Source: JBGTCD01 sp041749015
GTDB lineage: Bacteria > Bacteroidota > Bacteroidia > Cytophagales > Cyclobacteriaceae
Assembly (NCBI GenBank): GCA_041749015.1
Contig: JBGTCD010000104.1
Location: 18,123 to 82,122 of the forward strand
Length of the DNA: 64,000 nucleotides
Direction: 5' to 3'
Positions within the stretch are counted from its first letter, which is position 1. The number at the start of each line of letters is the position of its first letter. The notes below the pieces were generated by a model. It was given only the letters and a program-made list of their open reading frames with translations. It searched no databases and had not been told where the DNA came from. Positions 44,196 through 52,966 of the stretch are shown in pieces. The translations under genes were made by a program, and so were the position numbers.

Positions 44196-47100
44196 ATGAA
44201 AAGCATCAGACTCTGGCTCTTTACTTTCCTTTTGGGTATCGTATCATTTCCGATTTTGGCTCAGAATGATGGAGTCTCTATCTCTTTGGCCGTTGGGCAA
44301 CCCACCCCTATTACCACTACCACGGTCATTATTGATGTTGCGTTTGAAGAGGCGGTTAATGATTTTGTTGCAAGTTCAGTTGTTTTTACAGGAAGTACCA
44401 TGCCCGGAGATCTCAGTGCCACGATTACTGATGGGGTTGATGGTGACCAGAATTTTGAGGTTACCGTTACCATTGCCGCGGGTGTTGGTAATATTCAGAT
44501 GCAAATTGCAGCCGGTGCAGCCACTCTCGATTCTGATCCAGGTATCTCCACCACCGCTAGTAATACTCTGAATATTGCTTATAATCTGGCCCCACAAGTT
44601 ACGGTAACAGCAGCAGCCGGTCAGGACAATCCAACAAATGCCTCTCCTATAGATTTCACAGCGGTCTTCTCAAAGCCAGTGGAGGATTTTGATGATGCCA
44701 CCGATATTGCTTTATCTGCTGTAGGAGGTCCTTTGTCAGCTACGGTAATGGAAATAGCCCCTATGGATGGTACTACCTATAACATTGCAGTAACGGGGAT
44801 GAGTGGTCAGGGCAATGTCTCTATTCAAATCGAAGCCGGGGCAGGAAATTCCCTGGAGACCGGAACCCCCAGTGCCGTCAGTAATACTGAGATAGTGGTT
44901 TTCGATGAAGTGTCGCCTACCATTACAACCCTTACCCCAGCCAATGCAGCTACAAACCAGGAAAGGATCATCAATTTCTCAGCTACTTTTAATGAAGATA
45001 TTGTAGCTGGAACCGGAGCCATTGAACTCCGGGAATACGTTGGTGACGCTCTGGTGGAATCATTCCCAGCGGGCATTATTACAATAACCGGTGGAAACAT
45101 TATTGAATTCACTAATACTGTACAGTTGGATTATAATACCCAATACTATATCGTCATTCCTACCGGAGCCTTTGAAGATATAGCCGGTAATGCTTTTGGT
45201 GGTCTTACAGACATGGATGACTGGGAATTTACCGTAAAAGGAGATAATGACCCTCCTGTGATCGTCAGCCTTGATCCGCCAAACGGTGCTACTAATATTC
45301 AAGTAACAGTAGGGACAATCACCATCACCTTTGACGAGCCCGTAGCCCTTGCTACCGGCTCAACTGGTGGGCCGGATCTAAGGCAAATTAGGATAAGAAG
45401 GGGTGTTACAAATGAACAGACACTCGAAAGGGCTGATTTTGGTTCTTATGGCACCATTACAAATAATGTGGTTGAAATTAATATTGCCGCACTTCAACTA
45501 GGCGGTACGGTATACTCCGTGACCATAGGCGATAATTTTTTCACAGACCTGCCAGGCAATGATTTCATCGGCACCAACCGTGCCGTCGCACCAACTAATC
45601 CATGGCAGTTTACTACCGAGCTACCTCCTAACATAAGCGGTTTCTTCCCAGCAAATACCTGTGTCGGTGAGTTGGTAACCATAAATGGCACCAATTTTTC
45701 TGCTACTCCTACTGTGGATATACTGGAGACTGATGGTAGTACACTTGTTTTAAGTATTGTTGACTATATAACTCAGAATACCAACCAGGTCAGATTTAAT
45801 GTGCCCGTTGGCCTTAGTGCAGGCACCTACAAGTTACGGGTCAATAAAAGCACGGGTTTGAGTGTCGTGTCCGGTACCAACCTGACCATATCTCCAAGAC
45901 CATTGACTAACCTGACCATTAACCCAACCAGTACCACGGCTATTCTTGATTCAAATGAGGATATTACAGTAACCGGACCCGAAGCAAATACTACCTACCA
46001 ATTGATTGATGTAACCACCGGCTCCACGATAGTAGATACTGAAAATGTTGGTGGAAGTCCTCCAGCCTCAATCATTCTTAATACAGGGATTTTGGATGTT
46101 GAGCAGCTTTATACATTCAGGATCAGAGCGACAAAAAATCTTATTGGTTGCCCAACCTTCCTGGATGATGATATCACAATAAATGTAGTGGCGGTGGAGA
46201 TTGATGCGGGTGATGACCGGACGGTGTGTACGGGTGAGCCCACTACATTGGGAGGAAACCCTACAGTAACCGGAGGTAACTTTATCAGCCTTGCATGGTC
46301 GGTAGACCCCACTTCAGCAGTAGCAGGTGGTATACCCAATAACGTCACCAATCCAGTGGTCTCCTTTTCGGAATCCGCCACCGTCACGCTGACTTACGAG
46401 GACAGCGATGGTCTTATTCTCATGGATGAGGTGGTGGTGACGGTTAATGAGGCTTTGGATCCAGACCTGATAACAATTACTGCCAATCCAAATGAAAATG
46501 CCTTTAGCTATAATATTGATGAGGGGCCTATCCAATTAGGGTATACAGTAGGTGCACCGGGTTATACAGATAATAATTTTACGATTGCTGATTTTACAGG
46601 GCCAGGCGTAACGAATAATATTTTCTACCCTAATGCATCTGGTGGCCAAGGAAACAAAACAATTACCCTCAATTTGACTGACCTGAATGGATGTGAAATT
46701 CAACAATCTGAAAGCTTCCTCGTAAGAGATCCGGCCGGGTTAGTTACCACATTACCGGCCAATTTAAATTATTGTGAAGATGCAAACCCCGCTCTACTCA
46801 ATCTGAATAAACCTGTCAACAATATTGATGGGACGCCATTTACGTTAAATCTAAGACAAAACACCAATATCATAGAAACAATAACAACGGATATTAATGA
46901 TCAATTTAACTTTAATCCTGGTGCCTACAACACAGGACTTAATTATAATTTTCATTTGACTTATCGGGGGGAGGTAGCAACAATAGGCAATACTCCTCCT
47001 GCAGGTCTAAATTGTAATACCCCCCATATAAACTATTATGAATTACCATGGTTTTTTGGTGTATTGCAAGTCTTTGTCTGGAATTGTGAGCAAACTCAGA

Positions 47101-49562
47101 GTTCACCTGCTTTTAGTATTTCCCCTTTACCAATCATAACAATTGATAATGTTAGGCCGGAAGGTTATTGCGTTAATGGAGAAAACTTTATTGTAAATGT
47201 TGATCCTACCGGGGGCACATGGGAACCAAGGCCCTTTTTAACGCCAGGATTTGGCGGGGCATTGATCAACCCTTCTGAAGCCAATATTGGTAATAATACT
47301 ATTACCTACGAATTTACAGACGTAAGGGGATGTTTCAATTCAGAATCAGCTAATATTCTTGTTAATAATATTCCTAATATTCAGATTGAGGATACGTTTG
47401 GATGTGTGGAAGATGATATTCTTTTTACGCCAAATATGCAAATTCCTCCAAATGTAACGGTTAACAAAATTACCTGGGATTTTGGAGACAATACGGTTGT
47501 AAGTCCGATGATCAATGAAGAAGGTCCGCAAATTTATAGTACCACCATCACAAATGACTATACAAATATTTCACCTGGTATCGGTTATCCGGTTACCCTT
47601 ACGGCATGGACAACCAATGGGTGTATGGAAGTTTCCCCTACCAGAAATGTTCTAATTGGAAATTTTCCTGACATTGATTTTTCATGGCAAAATGTATGTG
47701 AAGGTGATCAGCTAACCATGTTTCCGACATCCGACATTCCTGCTGGAACTGATATTCAACAAATTCAAGAGGTACACTGGGATTTTGGAAATGGAACAGA
47801 GTCTGAACCAGATAATTTTGATCCTCAAACTCCTGTATATGATCCGGACGCAACTTATTTAGTAACACTTTCAATGACTTCTGGACTTGGTTGCCAAAAG
47901 ATCATTCAGAAGGAAGTTTATAAAGTACCTCAAATAACTGTAACCGGAACCAACCCTTACTTCGAAACTTTTGATTCAGGTACCGGCAATTGGATCACCT
48001 CTTCAGCAAGTATTAATAATTCATGGGACCACGGCACCCCTGCTGGTATTAACCTTTTTGGGGATGCCTCTGATGAAGGTACTGGGCAGGCATGGGTTAC
48101 CAATCTTACAGGGCAATACGAACCGGAAGAAAAATCTTTCATTCACAGTCCGTGCTTTGATTTATCTAATCTCCCAAGACCTGTTCTAGGTTTTGATTAC
48201 TGGCTCCTTACCCAACCGTTATTCGATGGGGCCGTAATCCAGATTGCTTCAGGTGACTCAGAGGATAACCCTGATGAGGAGGCTGCCAACTGGATCAATG
48301 TTGGTGCAATTGGGGAAGGGATTAACTGGTTTAATTCCAGCGGAATACTGGGAAAACCCGGTGGACAGGAAATCGGCCAGATTGGCTGGTCAGGGAATGG
48401 CGGAGAGGAATGGAAAAGAGCGCTAATTGCCCTGGATGACCATCTTGCAGGCATCAATCTCCAAAAAGTAAGATTTAGAATTGCTTTTGGTAGTCAAGTT
48501 TCTATACCGGATGTTGAATCATTTGACGGCTTTGCTGTAGATAATTTTGAGATCAACCAAAGAGAAAGGATCGTACTGCTGGAGCATTTTAACAACGCCA
48601 CCACCACCACTGGATTAGCTGGAATGAATGCCGCAAATACCTTCATCTCTGCCCCTAAGACGGTGGAAGAGGTGATCAAGATACAATACCATATTGGAAT
48701 CCCGGAGAAGGATCAGATCTTCAGAGATAATCCTGTAGATCCCGGGGCCAGAAGCAGCTATTATGGCATATCTCAAATACCAGAATCGTTTCTGGATGGG
48801 GTCGGGCGGCCTACTGATCAGACCTTTGCCCCTTGGGCTGATGCCACTTTCAGTGCTCAGACCCTTAGACCTGTTCCGGTAAGGATAGATGCATTGAATT
48901 CCTTTCCCCCAAATAATCCAGGCACCAATCAAATGCGGGTTGAGGTTGAGTTTACCCCTGTTTCGGACCTTCCGCCCAACACCATTCTGCACATTGCATT
49001 GGTAGAAAAAGGAATTGACTCAGACTTCATCCCTGGTGGTAACCTGGGCACTTATTCCTTTATTTTAAAGAAAATGCTGCCCAATGCTGCTGGAACTAAA
49101 TTTACCGAAACATTGCCGGCCGGTGTCACACAAACTGTATCCTTTACCTGGACACCGGATGTGCGGTTTTATGACAGTGATTCGCTAGCATTGGTGGCCT
49201 TTCTTCAGGATGAATCAACACGGGAAGTGCTCCAATCCAGAGCCAACTTAAACCCTACATACATTCCTAATCTTGAGGATGTCACTACAGGGACAGACTA
49301 TCTCAGAGAAGAAAATATCAGTCTGTACCCCAACCCTGCGACTAGCTTTACCCGGGTACAGTTTGACCAAACCCTCAAAAAGAATCATAATGTGGTGGTT
49401 TATGATACATTTGGCAAGCAGGTGTGGACAGGGGTCATGAGGTCAGGCACTAACTCACTTGATATTGAGACCGGGCATCTCTCTCCGGGTGTATATGTTA
49501 TTACCATTGATAATCAACAGGACCAGTCGGTGAAGAAGAAGTTGATGGTACTTCGGAAATAA
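44196..49562 (+). CDS. giant T9SS-exported multidomain surface protein (Ig-like, PKD, Omp28-like, T9SS type A C-terminus)
   Basis: A 1788-residue protein. Signal peptide to about residue 23. Two tandem N-terminal Ig-like repeats (about 25-230) are followed by two Big_5-like domains (from PTITTLTPANAATNQERIIN), a TIG-like domain (NISGFFPANTCVGELV), and several PKD/Ig-like modules with Cys pairs (WDFGDNT, WDFGNGT). A MAM-like stretch (YFETFDSGTGNW) and an Omp28-like region (LLEHFNNATTTTGLAG, then GISQIPESFLDG) precede the C-terminal T9SS sorting domain (SLYPNPAT, GLSPGVYVITI-like HLSPGVYVITI). It should be exported by T9SS and attached to the surface. It is the last gene of the operon. Confidence 0.9.
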   Translation: MKSIRLWLFTFLLGIVSFPILAQNDGVSISLAVGQPTPITTTTVIIDVAFEEAVNDFVASSVVFTGSTMPGDLSATITDGVDGDQNFEVTVTIAAGVGNIQMQIAAGAATLDSDPGISTTASNTLNIAYNLAPQVTVTAAAGQDNPTNASPIDFTAVFSKPVEDFDDATDIALSAVGGPLSATVMEIAPMDGTTYNIAVTGMSGQGNVSIQIEAGAGNSLETGTPSAVSNTEIVVFDEVSPTITTLTPANAATNQERIINFSATFNEDIVAGTGAIELREYVGDALVESFPAGIITITGGNIIEFTNTVQLDYNTQYYIVIPTGAFEDIAGNAFGGLTDMDDWEFTVKGDNDPPVIVSLDPPNGATNIQVTVGTITITFDEPVALATGSTGGPDLRQIRIRRGVTNEQTLERADFGSYGTITNNVVEINIAALQLGGTVYSVTIGDNFFTDLPGNDFIGTNRAVAPTNPWQFTTELPPNISGFFPANTCVGELVTINGTNFSATPTVDILETDGSTLVLSIVDYITQNTNQVRFNVPVGLSAGTYKLRVNKSTGLSVVSGTNLTISPRPLTNLTINPTSTTAILDSNEDITVTGPEANTTYQLIDVTTGSTIVDTENVGGSPPASIILNTGILDVEQLYTFRIRATKNLIGCPTFLDDDITINVVAVEIDAGDDRTVCTGEPTTLGGNPTVTGGNFISLAWSVDPTSAVAGGIPNNVTNPVVSFSESATVTLTYEDSDGLILMDEVVVTVNEALDPDLITITANPNENAFSYNIDEGPIQLGYTVGAPGYTDNNFTIADFTGPGVTNNIFYPNASGGQGNKTITLNLTDLNGCEIQQSESFLVRDPAGLVTTLPANLNYCEDANPALLNLNKPVNNIDGTPFTLNLRQNTNIIETITTDINDQFNFNPGAYNTGLNYNFHLTYRGEVATIGNTPPAGLNCNTPHINYYELPWFFGVLQVFVWNCEQTQSSPAFSISPLPIITIDNVRPEGYCVNGENFIVNVDPTGGTWEPRPFLTPGFGGALINPSEANIGNNTITYEFTDVRGCFNSESANILVNNIPNIQIEDTFGCVEDDILFTPNMQIPPNVTVNKITWDFGDNTVVSPMINEEGPQIYSTTITNDYTNISPGIGYPVTLTAWTTNGCMEVSPTRNVLIGNFPDIDFSWQNVCEGDQLTMFPTSDIPAGTDIQQIQEVHWDFGNGTESEPDNFDPQTPVYDPDATYLVTLSMTSGLGCQKIIQKEVYKVPQITVTGTNPYFETFDSGTGNWITSSASINNSWDHGTPAGINLFGDASDEGTGQAWVTNLTGQYEPEEKSFIHSPCFDLSNLPRPVLGFDYWLLTQPLFDGAVIQIASGDSEDNPDEEAANWINVGAIGEGINWFNSSGILGKPGGQEIGQIGWSGNGGEEWKRALIALDDHLAGINLQKVRFRIAFGSQVSIPDVESFDGFAVDNFEINQRERIVLLEHFNNATTTTGLAGMNAANTFISAPKTVEEVIKIQYHIGIPEKDQIFRDNPVDPGARSSYYGISQIPESFLDGVGRPTDQTFAPWADATFSAQTLRPVPVRIDALNSFPPNNPGTNQMRVEVEFTPVSDLPPNTILHIALVEKGIDSDFIPGGNLGTYSFILKKMLPNAAGTKFTETLPAGVTQTVSFTWTPDVRFYDSDSLALVAFLQDESTREVLQSRANLNPTYIPNLEDVTTGTDYLREENISLYPNPATSFTRVQFDQTLKKNHNVVVYDTFGKQVWTGVMRSGTNSLDIETGHLSPGVYVITIDNQQDQSVKKKLMVLRK

Positions 49563-49563
49563 A

Positions 49564-49640
49564 TGATTCAATTTGAAAATGAATCAATTTGAAAATTACT
49601 CGATGATCTGATTTGAAGATGGGCTGATTTGAAAATTATT
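49564..49640 (+). repeat. four imperfect tandem units of (C/G)TGATTTGAAAAT type
   Basis: Units TTCAATTTGAAAAT, ATCAATTTGAAAAT, CTGATTTGAAGAT and CTGATTTGAAAAT recur at spacings of about 15-25 nt right after the stop codon of the giant gene. Confidence 0.7.
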
Positions 49641-49661
49641 AGGTTACTGCCTACTTCTAAT

Positions 49662-49855
49662 TATCGTCATTTCGACTCCGCCTTTTATTGAGGTCGCTTG
49701 AAAGCATAAATGCCCCCGGAGGAGAAATCTCCTGATTTGGAAACGAGATAGCGCTCAGGTAAAAAGAACTGTTTGGCTCCGCTATAAGGGGATTTCTCGG
49801 CCACTCTTTTTTCGCTCATTTTGCTCAATATAACACGGCCATCGAAATGACGATA
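49662..49855 (+). mobile_element. 194-bp palindromic MITE-like intergenic element
   Basis: Perfect 14-bp terminal inverted repeats: TATCGTCATTTCGA (49662-49675) and TCGAAATGACGATA (49842-49855). A second internal inverted pair is GAGAAATC (49722-49729) / GATTTCTC (49791-49798). No coding capacity. I recall repeats with the CGTCATTTCGA and GAGAAATC words from many Bacteroidota intergenic regions, from memory only. Confidence 0.75.
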
Positions 49856-49930
49856 GGGTGGTTTATTTCATTTGGAGCAAGACACTGCGGTGTGTGGCTC
49901 CTTGAATCAGAATCGGCACATTATCAAAAG

Positions 49931-49977
49931 ATTCCTGACCTCCGCTTGCTCCCCTGGAGCTGCGCTTCGTCAGGAAT
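49931..49977 (+). repeat. second intergenic inverted repeat
   Basis: ATTCCTGAC (49931-49939) pairs with GTCAGGAAT (49969-49977), with an inner GCTCC-CCT-GGAGC hairpin (49948-49960). It is followed by GACG, similar to the end of the larger element, so it may be a truncated relative. Confidence 0.7.
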
Positions 49978-50019
49978 GACGTGTAAAATGGCCCGCCAAC
50001 TACTACTCAATACTAACTT

Positions 50020-50844
50020 CTAACCTCTAGCAACTACCGAAAGAATCATTTTCAGGAAATCTTCCATTTCATGGAGTGGGATCATGTTGGGGCCATCGCT
50101 GAGGGCTTTGGAGGGATCGGGGTGGGTCTCGATGAAGAAGCCGTCAACTCCTACTGCTGCAGCGGCTCTTGCGAGATAAGGCGCGAATTCTCTTTGTCCG
50201 CCTGAGGTGCCTCCTGCCCCACCAGGCTGTTGTACCGAGTGGGTCACATCAAATACCACCGGGCTGTACTGCCGCATCACAGGAAGTGATCGCATATCCA
50301 CCACCAGGTTATGGTAACCGAAGCTGGTGCCACGTTCGGTCAGGAATACTTTATCGTTCCCTGTTTCCCGTACCTTGGTTAAGGCATATTGCATGTCTTC
50401 AGGCGCCATAAACTGGCCCTTTTTTATCTTAACGGCCTTACCAGTATTGCCTGCTGCTTTGAGTAGGTCGGTTTGTCTGCAAAGAAATGCAGGTATCTGA
50501 AGTACATCAGCTACCTCAGCAACAGGAGCAGCATGGTGGCTTTCGTGGATATCGGTAACCACTGGTACTCCAAGGCTGTTTTTAACCCTTTCAAGTAGCT
50601 TAAGGCCTGCCTCAAGGTCTGGCCCGCGATAAGAGCCCAGGGAGGTGCGGTTGGCCTTATCATAAGAAGCCTTAAAAATGTATTGAATACCAAGTTTTTC
50701 GCATAATTCCTGTACATGGGTACCTGTTTCCATGCATATATCATAGGATTCGGCAGCACAGGGTCCTGCAAAAAGTACGAGATCACCGCCACCAAGGGTG
50801 ATCGAAGGTGTGATTGAAACAGGATTTTTAAACAGGTTCATCAA
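50020..50844 (-). CDS. kdsA: 3-deoxy-8-phosphooctulonate synthase
   Basis: A 274-residue protein with a TIM-barrel fold. Signature stretches are FAGPCAAES, KASYDKANRTS, VTDIHES, KKGQFMAPEDM, ERGTSFGY and FDVTHSVQQPGG. It condenses PEP and arabinose-5-phosphate to KDO-8-phosphate for the lipopolysaccharide core. A Cys in GPCA is kept; whether the enzyme is metal-dependent is not decided. It overlaps kdsC upstream by 4 nt, so the two steps are co-translated. Confidence 0.96.
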   Translation of the reverse strand: MMNLFKNPVSITPSITLGGGDLVLFAGPCAAESYDICMETGTHVQELCEKLGIQYIFKASYDKANRTSLGSYRGPDLEAGLKLLERVKNSLGVPVVTDIHESHHAAPVAEVADVLQIPAFLCRQTDLLKAAGNTGKAVKIKKGQFMAPEDMQYALTKVRETGNDKVFLTERGTSFGYHNLVVDMRSLPVMRQYSPVVFDVTHSVQQPGGAGGTSGGQREFAPYLARAAAAVGVDGFFIETHPDPSKALSDGPNMIPLHEMEDFLKMILSVVARG

Positions 50845-51401
50845 GTGGTTTTGTATTGTTCGATAATTTTTTCAAGGAGCCCTCTGGAATACAGAATCAG
50901 ATCTGACAGGTATCTGAAAGCTCCCTCTCCCCCTTTTACCGGTGTCACCCAGTTGACCGTACCCGAGAGGTAATCCGGTGCATTGGCCGGCATAACGGCA
51001 AGTCCGCAGTGATCCAGGCATGGGATATCCGGCAGGTCATCGCCAATATAAGCACAGGTGCTGAGCTGGAGGCCATATTTTTTGGCGATCCCCTGAAGGC
51101 AGGCTAATTTGTCTTTTATCCCGAAATGGGCCTCCGAAATACCCAACTCCTCGCACCGCTTACGAAGGGCAGCACTGTCACGGCCACTGATGACAACAAT
51201 GTTGATACCACTTTGAATGAGATTTTTAACCCCTTGCCCATCAGCTACATGAAAAGCCTTGGTTTCGCCTCCATTGGCGTCATAATACAGTTTACCATCC
51301 GTCCAGACGCCATCGATATCGGTTCCCACCCAGGTCACTTTAGCAGCAGCCTGAACCACCTCACGAGGCACATGATTAATCCATTGTTCCATAGGTGGCA
51401 A
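50841..51401 (-). CDS. kdsC: 3-deoxy-D-manno-octulosonate 8-phosphate phosphatase (KdsC, HAD family)
   Basis: A 186-residue protein; an in-frame Met three residues later is an alternative start. HAD motif I is DIDGVWTDG, motif II is VISGRD, the Lys lies in FGIKDK, and motif IV is YIGDDLPD. Its shape is that of the capless C0 subfamily (tetrameric KdsC). It dephosphorylates the KdsA product. The neighbourhood (kdsA downstream with a 4-nt overlap) supports this over NeuA-associated phosphatases of the same family. Confidence 0.93.
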   Translation of the reverse strand: MPPMEQWINHVPREVVQAAAKVTWVGTDIDGVWTDGKLYYDANGGETKAFHVADGQGVKNLIQSGINIVVISGRDSAALRKRCEELGISEAHFGIKDKLACLQGIAKKYGLQLSTCAYIGDDLPDIPCLDHCGLAVMPANAPDYLSGTVNWVTPVKGGEGAFRYLSDLILYSRGLLEKIIEQYKTT

Positions 51402-51511
51402 AGATAAGGAAATATGTTTTGAGAAAGAGACCCGGGTTAGGATTTACCATTTATTGAAACAAGAATTTTGCCATTAAACCGTAAGCATTATCAGGTCTTA
51501 AAGCCTTCAAA

Positions 51512-51539
51512 CAAAAAAAAGCCGGCTCATGTGCCGGCT
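51512..51539 (-). terminator. terminator of the porin-family gene
   Basis: Stem AGCCGGC (51520-51526) / GCCGGCT (51533-51539), loop TCATGT. On the minus strand it is followed by eight or so T (plus-strand A at 51512-51519). It lies 22 nt after the stop codon of the gene at 51562-52173. Confidence 0.88.
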
Positions 51540-51561
51540 CTCTTGTAAATTTTATAACAGA

Positions 51562-52173
51562 TTATCTACTGCCCAGACCAAAAAGCCTTTTGGCAACATA
51601 AAACTGAAAAACGCGATGATTGATATCATTGGCATTTGCATCTTTATAGACATCCGATAAACCATAAAGATATCTGGCACCTACATTCAAACCAATTGGA
51701 AGGTTTACATCAAGACCAAAAGCAAGACTCAGATCAAAAGATTCTGAATCATCCTCAAGTACGGCCCCAACACCAGGAAAATTATCAACTAGTGAACCTT
51801 TTGCTTCGGAACCAGTAAGAAAATTGAACTGAGGTCCAACATGCGCATAAAGTGGTCCTACAACTTTAAATCTGGCCAAAACAGGCAAGCTAAAGTAATC
51901 ATACCTTAATGATAGCTCTCCGGTTTCAGCCTCTCCGCCAACTCGCGAAAAAAGTGCTTCCGGCTGGATACCAAAATTATCATTAATCATAAATCTGGCA
52001 TAAGCACCGCCATGGAAACTAGTAGCATTTTCAAATGAGTCGTCACCAAAATCTCCACTTAGGTTAGCAAGGTTGAGGCCCGCTTTCAAACCGATTTCAG
52101 CGCCTTGCGCAAAAGCAGTTTGAGAAAAAACTGTTAGACATATTGCAGTTAGAAATATAAAGGTCTTTTTCAT
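51562..52173 (-). CDS. outer-membrane beta-barrel (porin family, OMP_b-brl) protein
   Basis: A 203-residue protein. Signal peptide MKKTFIFLTAICLTVFSQTAFAQ, then a barrel with GLKAGLNLANLSGDFG, YARFMINDNFGIQPEALFS, YAHVGPQFNFLTG and LGLNVGARYLYGLSD-like strands. It has the typical PF13568-like pattern and no visible ligand site. It is a single gene with its own terminator, divergent from the barrel gene at 52432. Confidence 0.88.
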   Translation of the reverse strand: MKKTFIFLTAICLTVFSQTAFAQGAEIGLKAGLNLANLSGDFGDDSFENATSFHGGAYARFMINDNFGIQPEALFSRVGGEAETGELSLRYDYFSLPVLARFKVVGPLYAHVGPQFNFLTGSEAKGSLVDNFPGVGAVLEDDSESFDLSLAFGLDVNLPIGLNVGARYLYGLSDVYKDANANDINHRVFQFYVAKRLFGLGSR

Positions 52174-52366
52174 AATTATATTTTAGTTGATTGGTTGCGC
52201 TAATGTACGCAAAATACGGGCCAAATTTGAGATATTGATGGTAAAACAGCATCTGGGACCGAAAAAACGACGCTAGATGATCTTTGAAAGTAAAAAATCA
52301 GGAACTAGCGACAACATACCTAGGTACTATAACCAACATCACTTAGAAATAGCCGTTAGTATTTTA

Positions 52367-52374
52367 TACCTTTG
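52367..52374 (+). promoter_or_regulatory. -7 promoter box for the small barrel gene
   Basis: TACCTTTG fits TAnnTTTG, followed by C. It lies 58 nt upstream of the ATG at 52432. The -33 element is weak (TTAG near 52343). Confidence 0.55.
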
Positions 52375-52431
52375 CAAAAGCAATACCTCAACAGCAAAAA
52401 AATAAAAAGCTGTTCATTAAAAATCAATATC

Positions 52432-52929
52432 ATGAAAAAACTACAATTTACTTTTATTTTATTCTTATCAATAGCATTTTCCGCCTCTGCCCAGGGTTTA
52501 CTGGAGAATGGTCAGAAGCAATTAAACGCCGGTTTCGGTTTTTCTAACTTTGGGCTCCCTGTATATGTAGGATTGGATTTTGGGGTTGGTCAAAATATCA
52601 CCGTAGGTCCGCGAGTTTCATATAGGAATTATAGTCAGCGATTTGGTGGCACTAACTTCAACCAAAGCCTATTAGTTATTGCCTTTAATGGTAACTACCA
52701 TTTTAACGAGCTATTTGAATTACCAAGTGAATGGAATGTTTACGCCGGATTAACTGTAGCCTATTATAACTGGTCTTCTTCTGACTTTACCAACTCCCGT
52801 AGCTCAGGGGTGCGTCTTGAAGGTCAGATCGGTGCCCGGTATTTCTTTACTGAAAGAACTGCCATCAACTTCGAATTTGGCGGAGGCGGCGCCACAGGAG
52901 GTATTATTGGTATTACCTATAAATTATAA
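52432..52929 (+). CDS. small outer-membrane barrel protein
   Basis: A 165-residue protein, ATG at 52432; an upstream TTG extension would begin inside the promoter box. Signal peptide MKKLQFTFILFLSIAFSASA, then glycine-rich alternating strands (LNAGFGFSNFGLPVYVGLDF, VGPRVSYRNYSQRFGG, VYAGLTVAYYNWSS) and a C-terminal strand GGIIGITYKL. It resembles small 8-strand barrels; no ligand can be named. Confidence 0.8.
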   Translation: MKKLQFTFILFLSIAFSASAQGLLENGQKQLNAGFGFSNFGLPVYVGLDFGVGQNITVGPRVSYRNYSQRFGGTNFNQSLLVIAFNGNYHFNELFELPSEWNVYAGLTVAYYNWSSSDFTNSRSSGVRLEGQIGARYFFTERTAINFEFGGGGATGGIIGITYKL

Positions 52930-52966
52930 GGATTCAGGCTTGCAAGTGCTTTTGCAAGTCTGAGTT

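Larger units (their letters stand above)
49563..50019 (+). other. 457-bp gene-free region filled with repeats
   Basis: No ORF. It contains imperfect repeats of the type CTGATTTGAAAAT (49564-49639), a 194-bp palindromic element (49662-49855) and a second inverted repeat (49931-49977). It separates the operon from the convergent kdsA. Confidence 0.8.

Noticed and set aside
34022..49562. Prophage or transposon carrying the operon
   Set aside because: No integrase, transposase, phage genes or flanking direct repeats; only a small palindromic element lies downstream.
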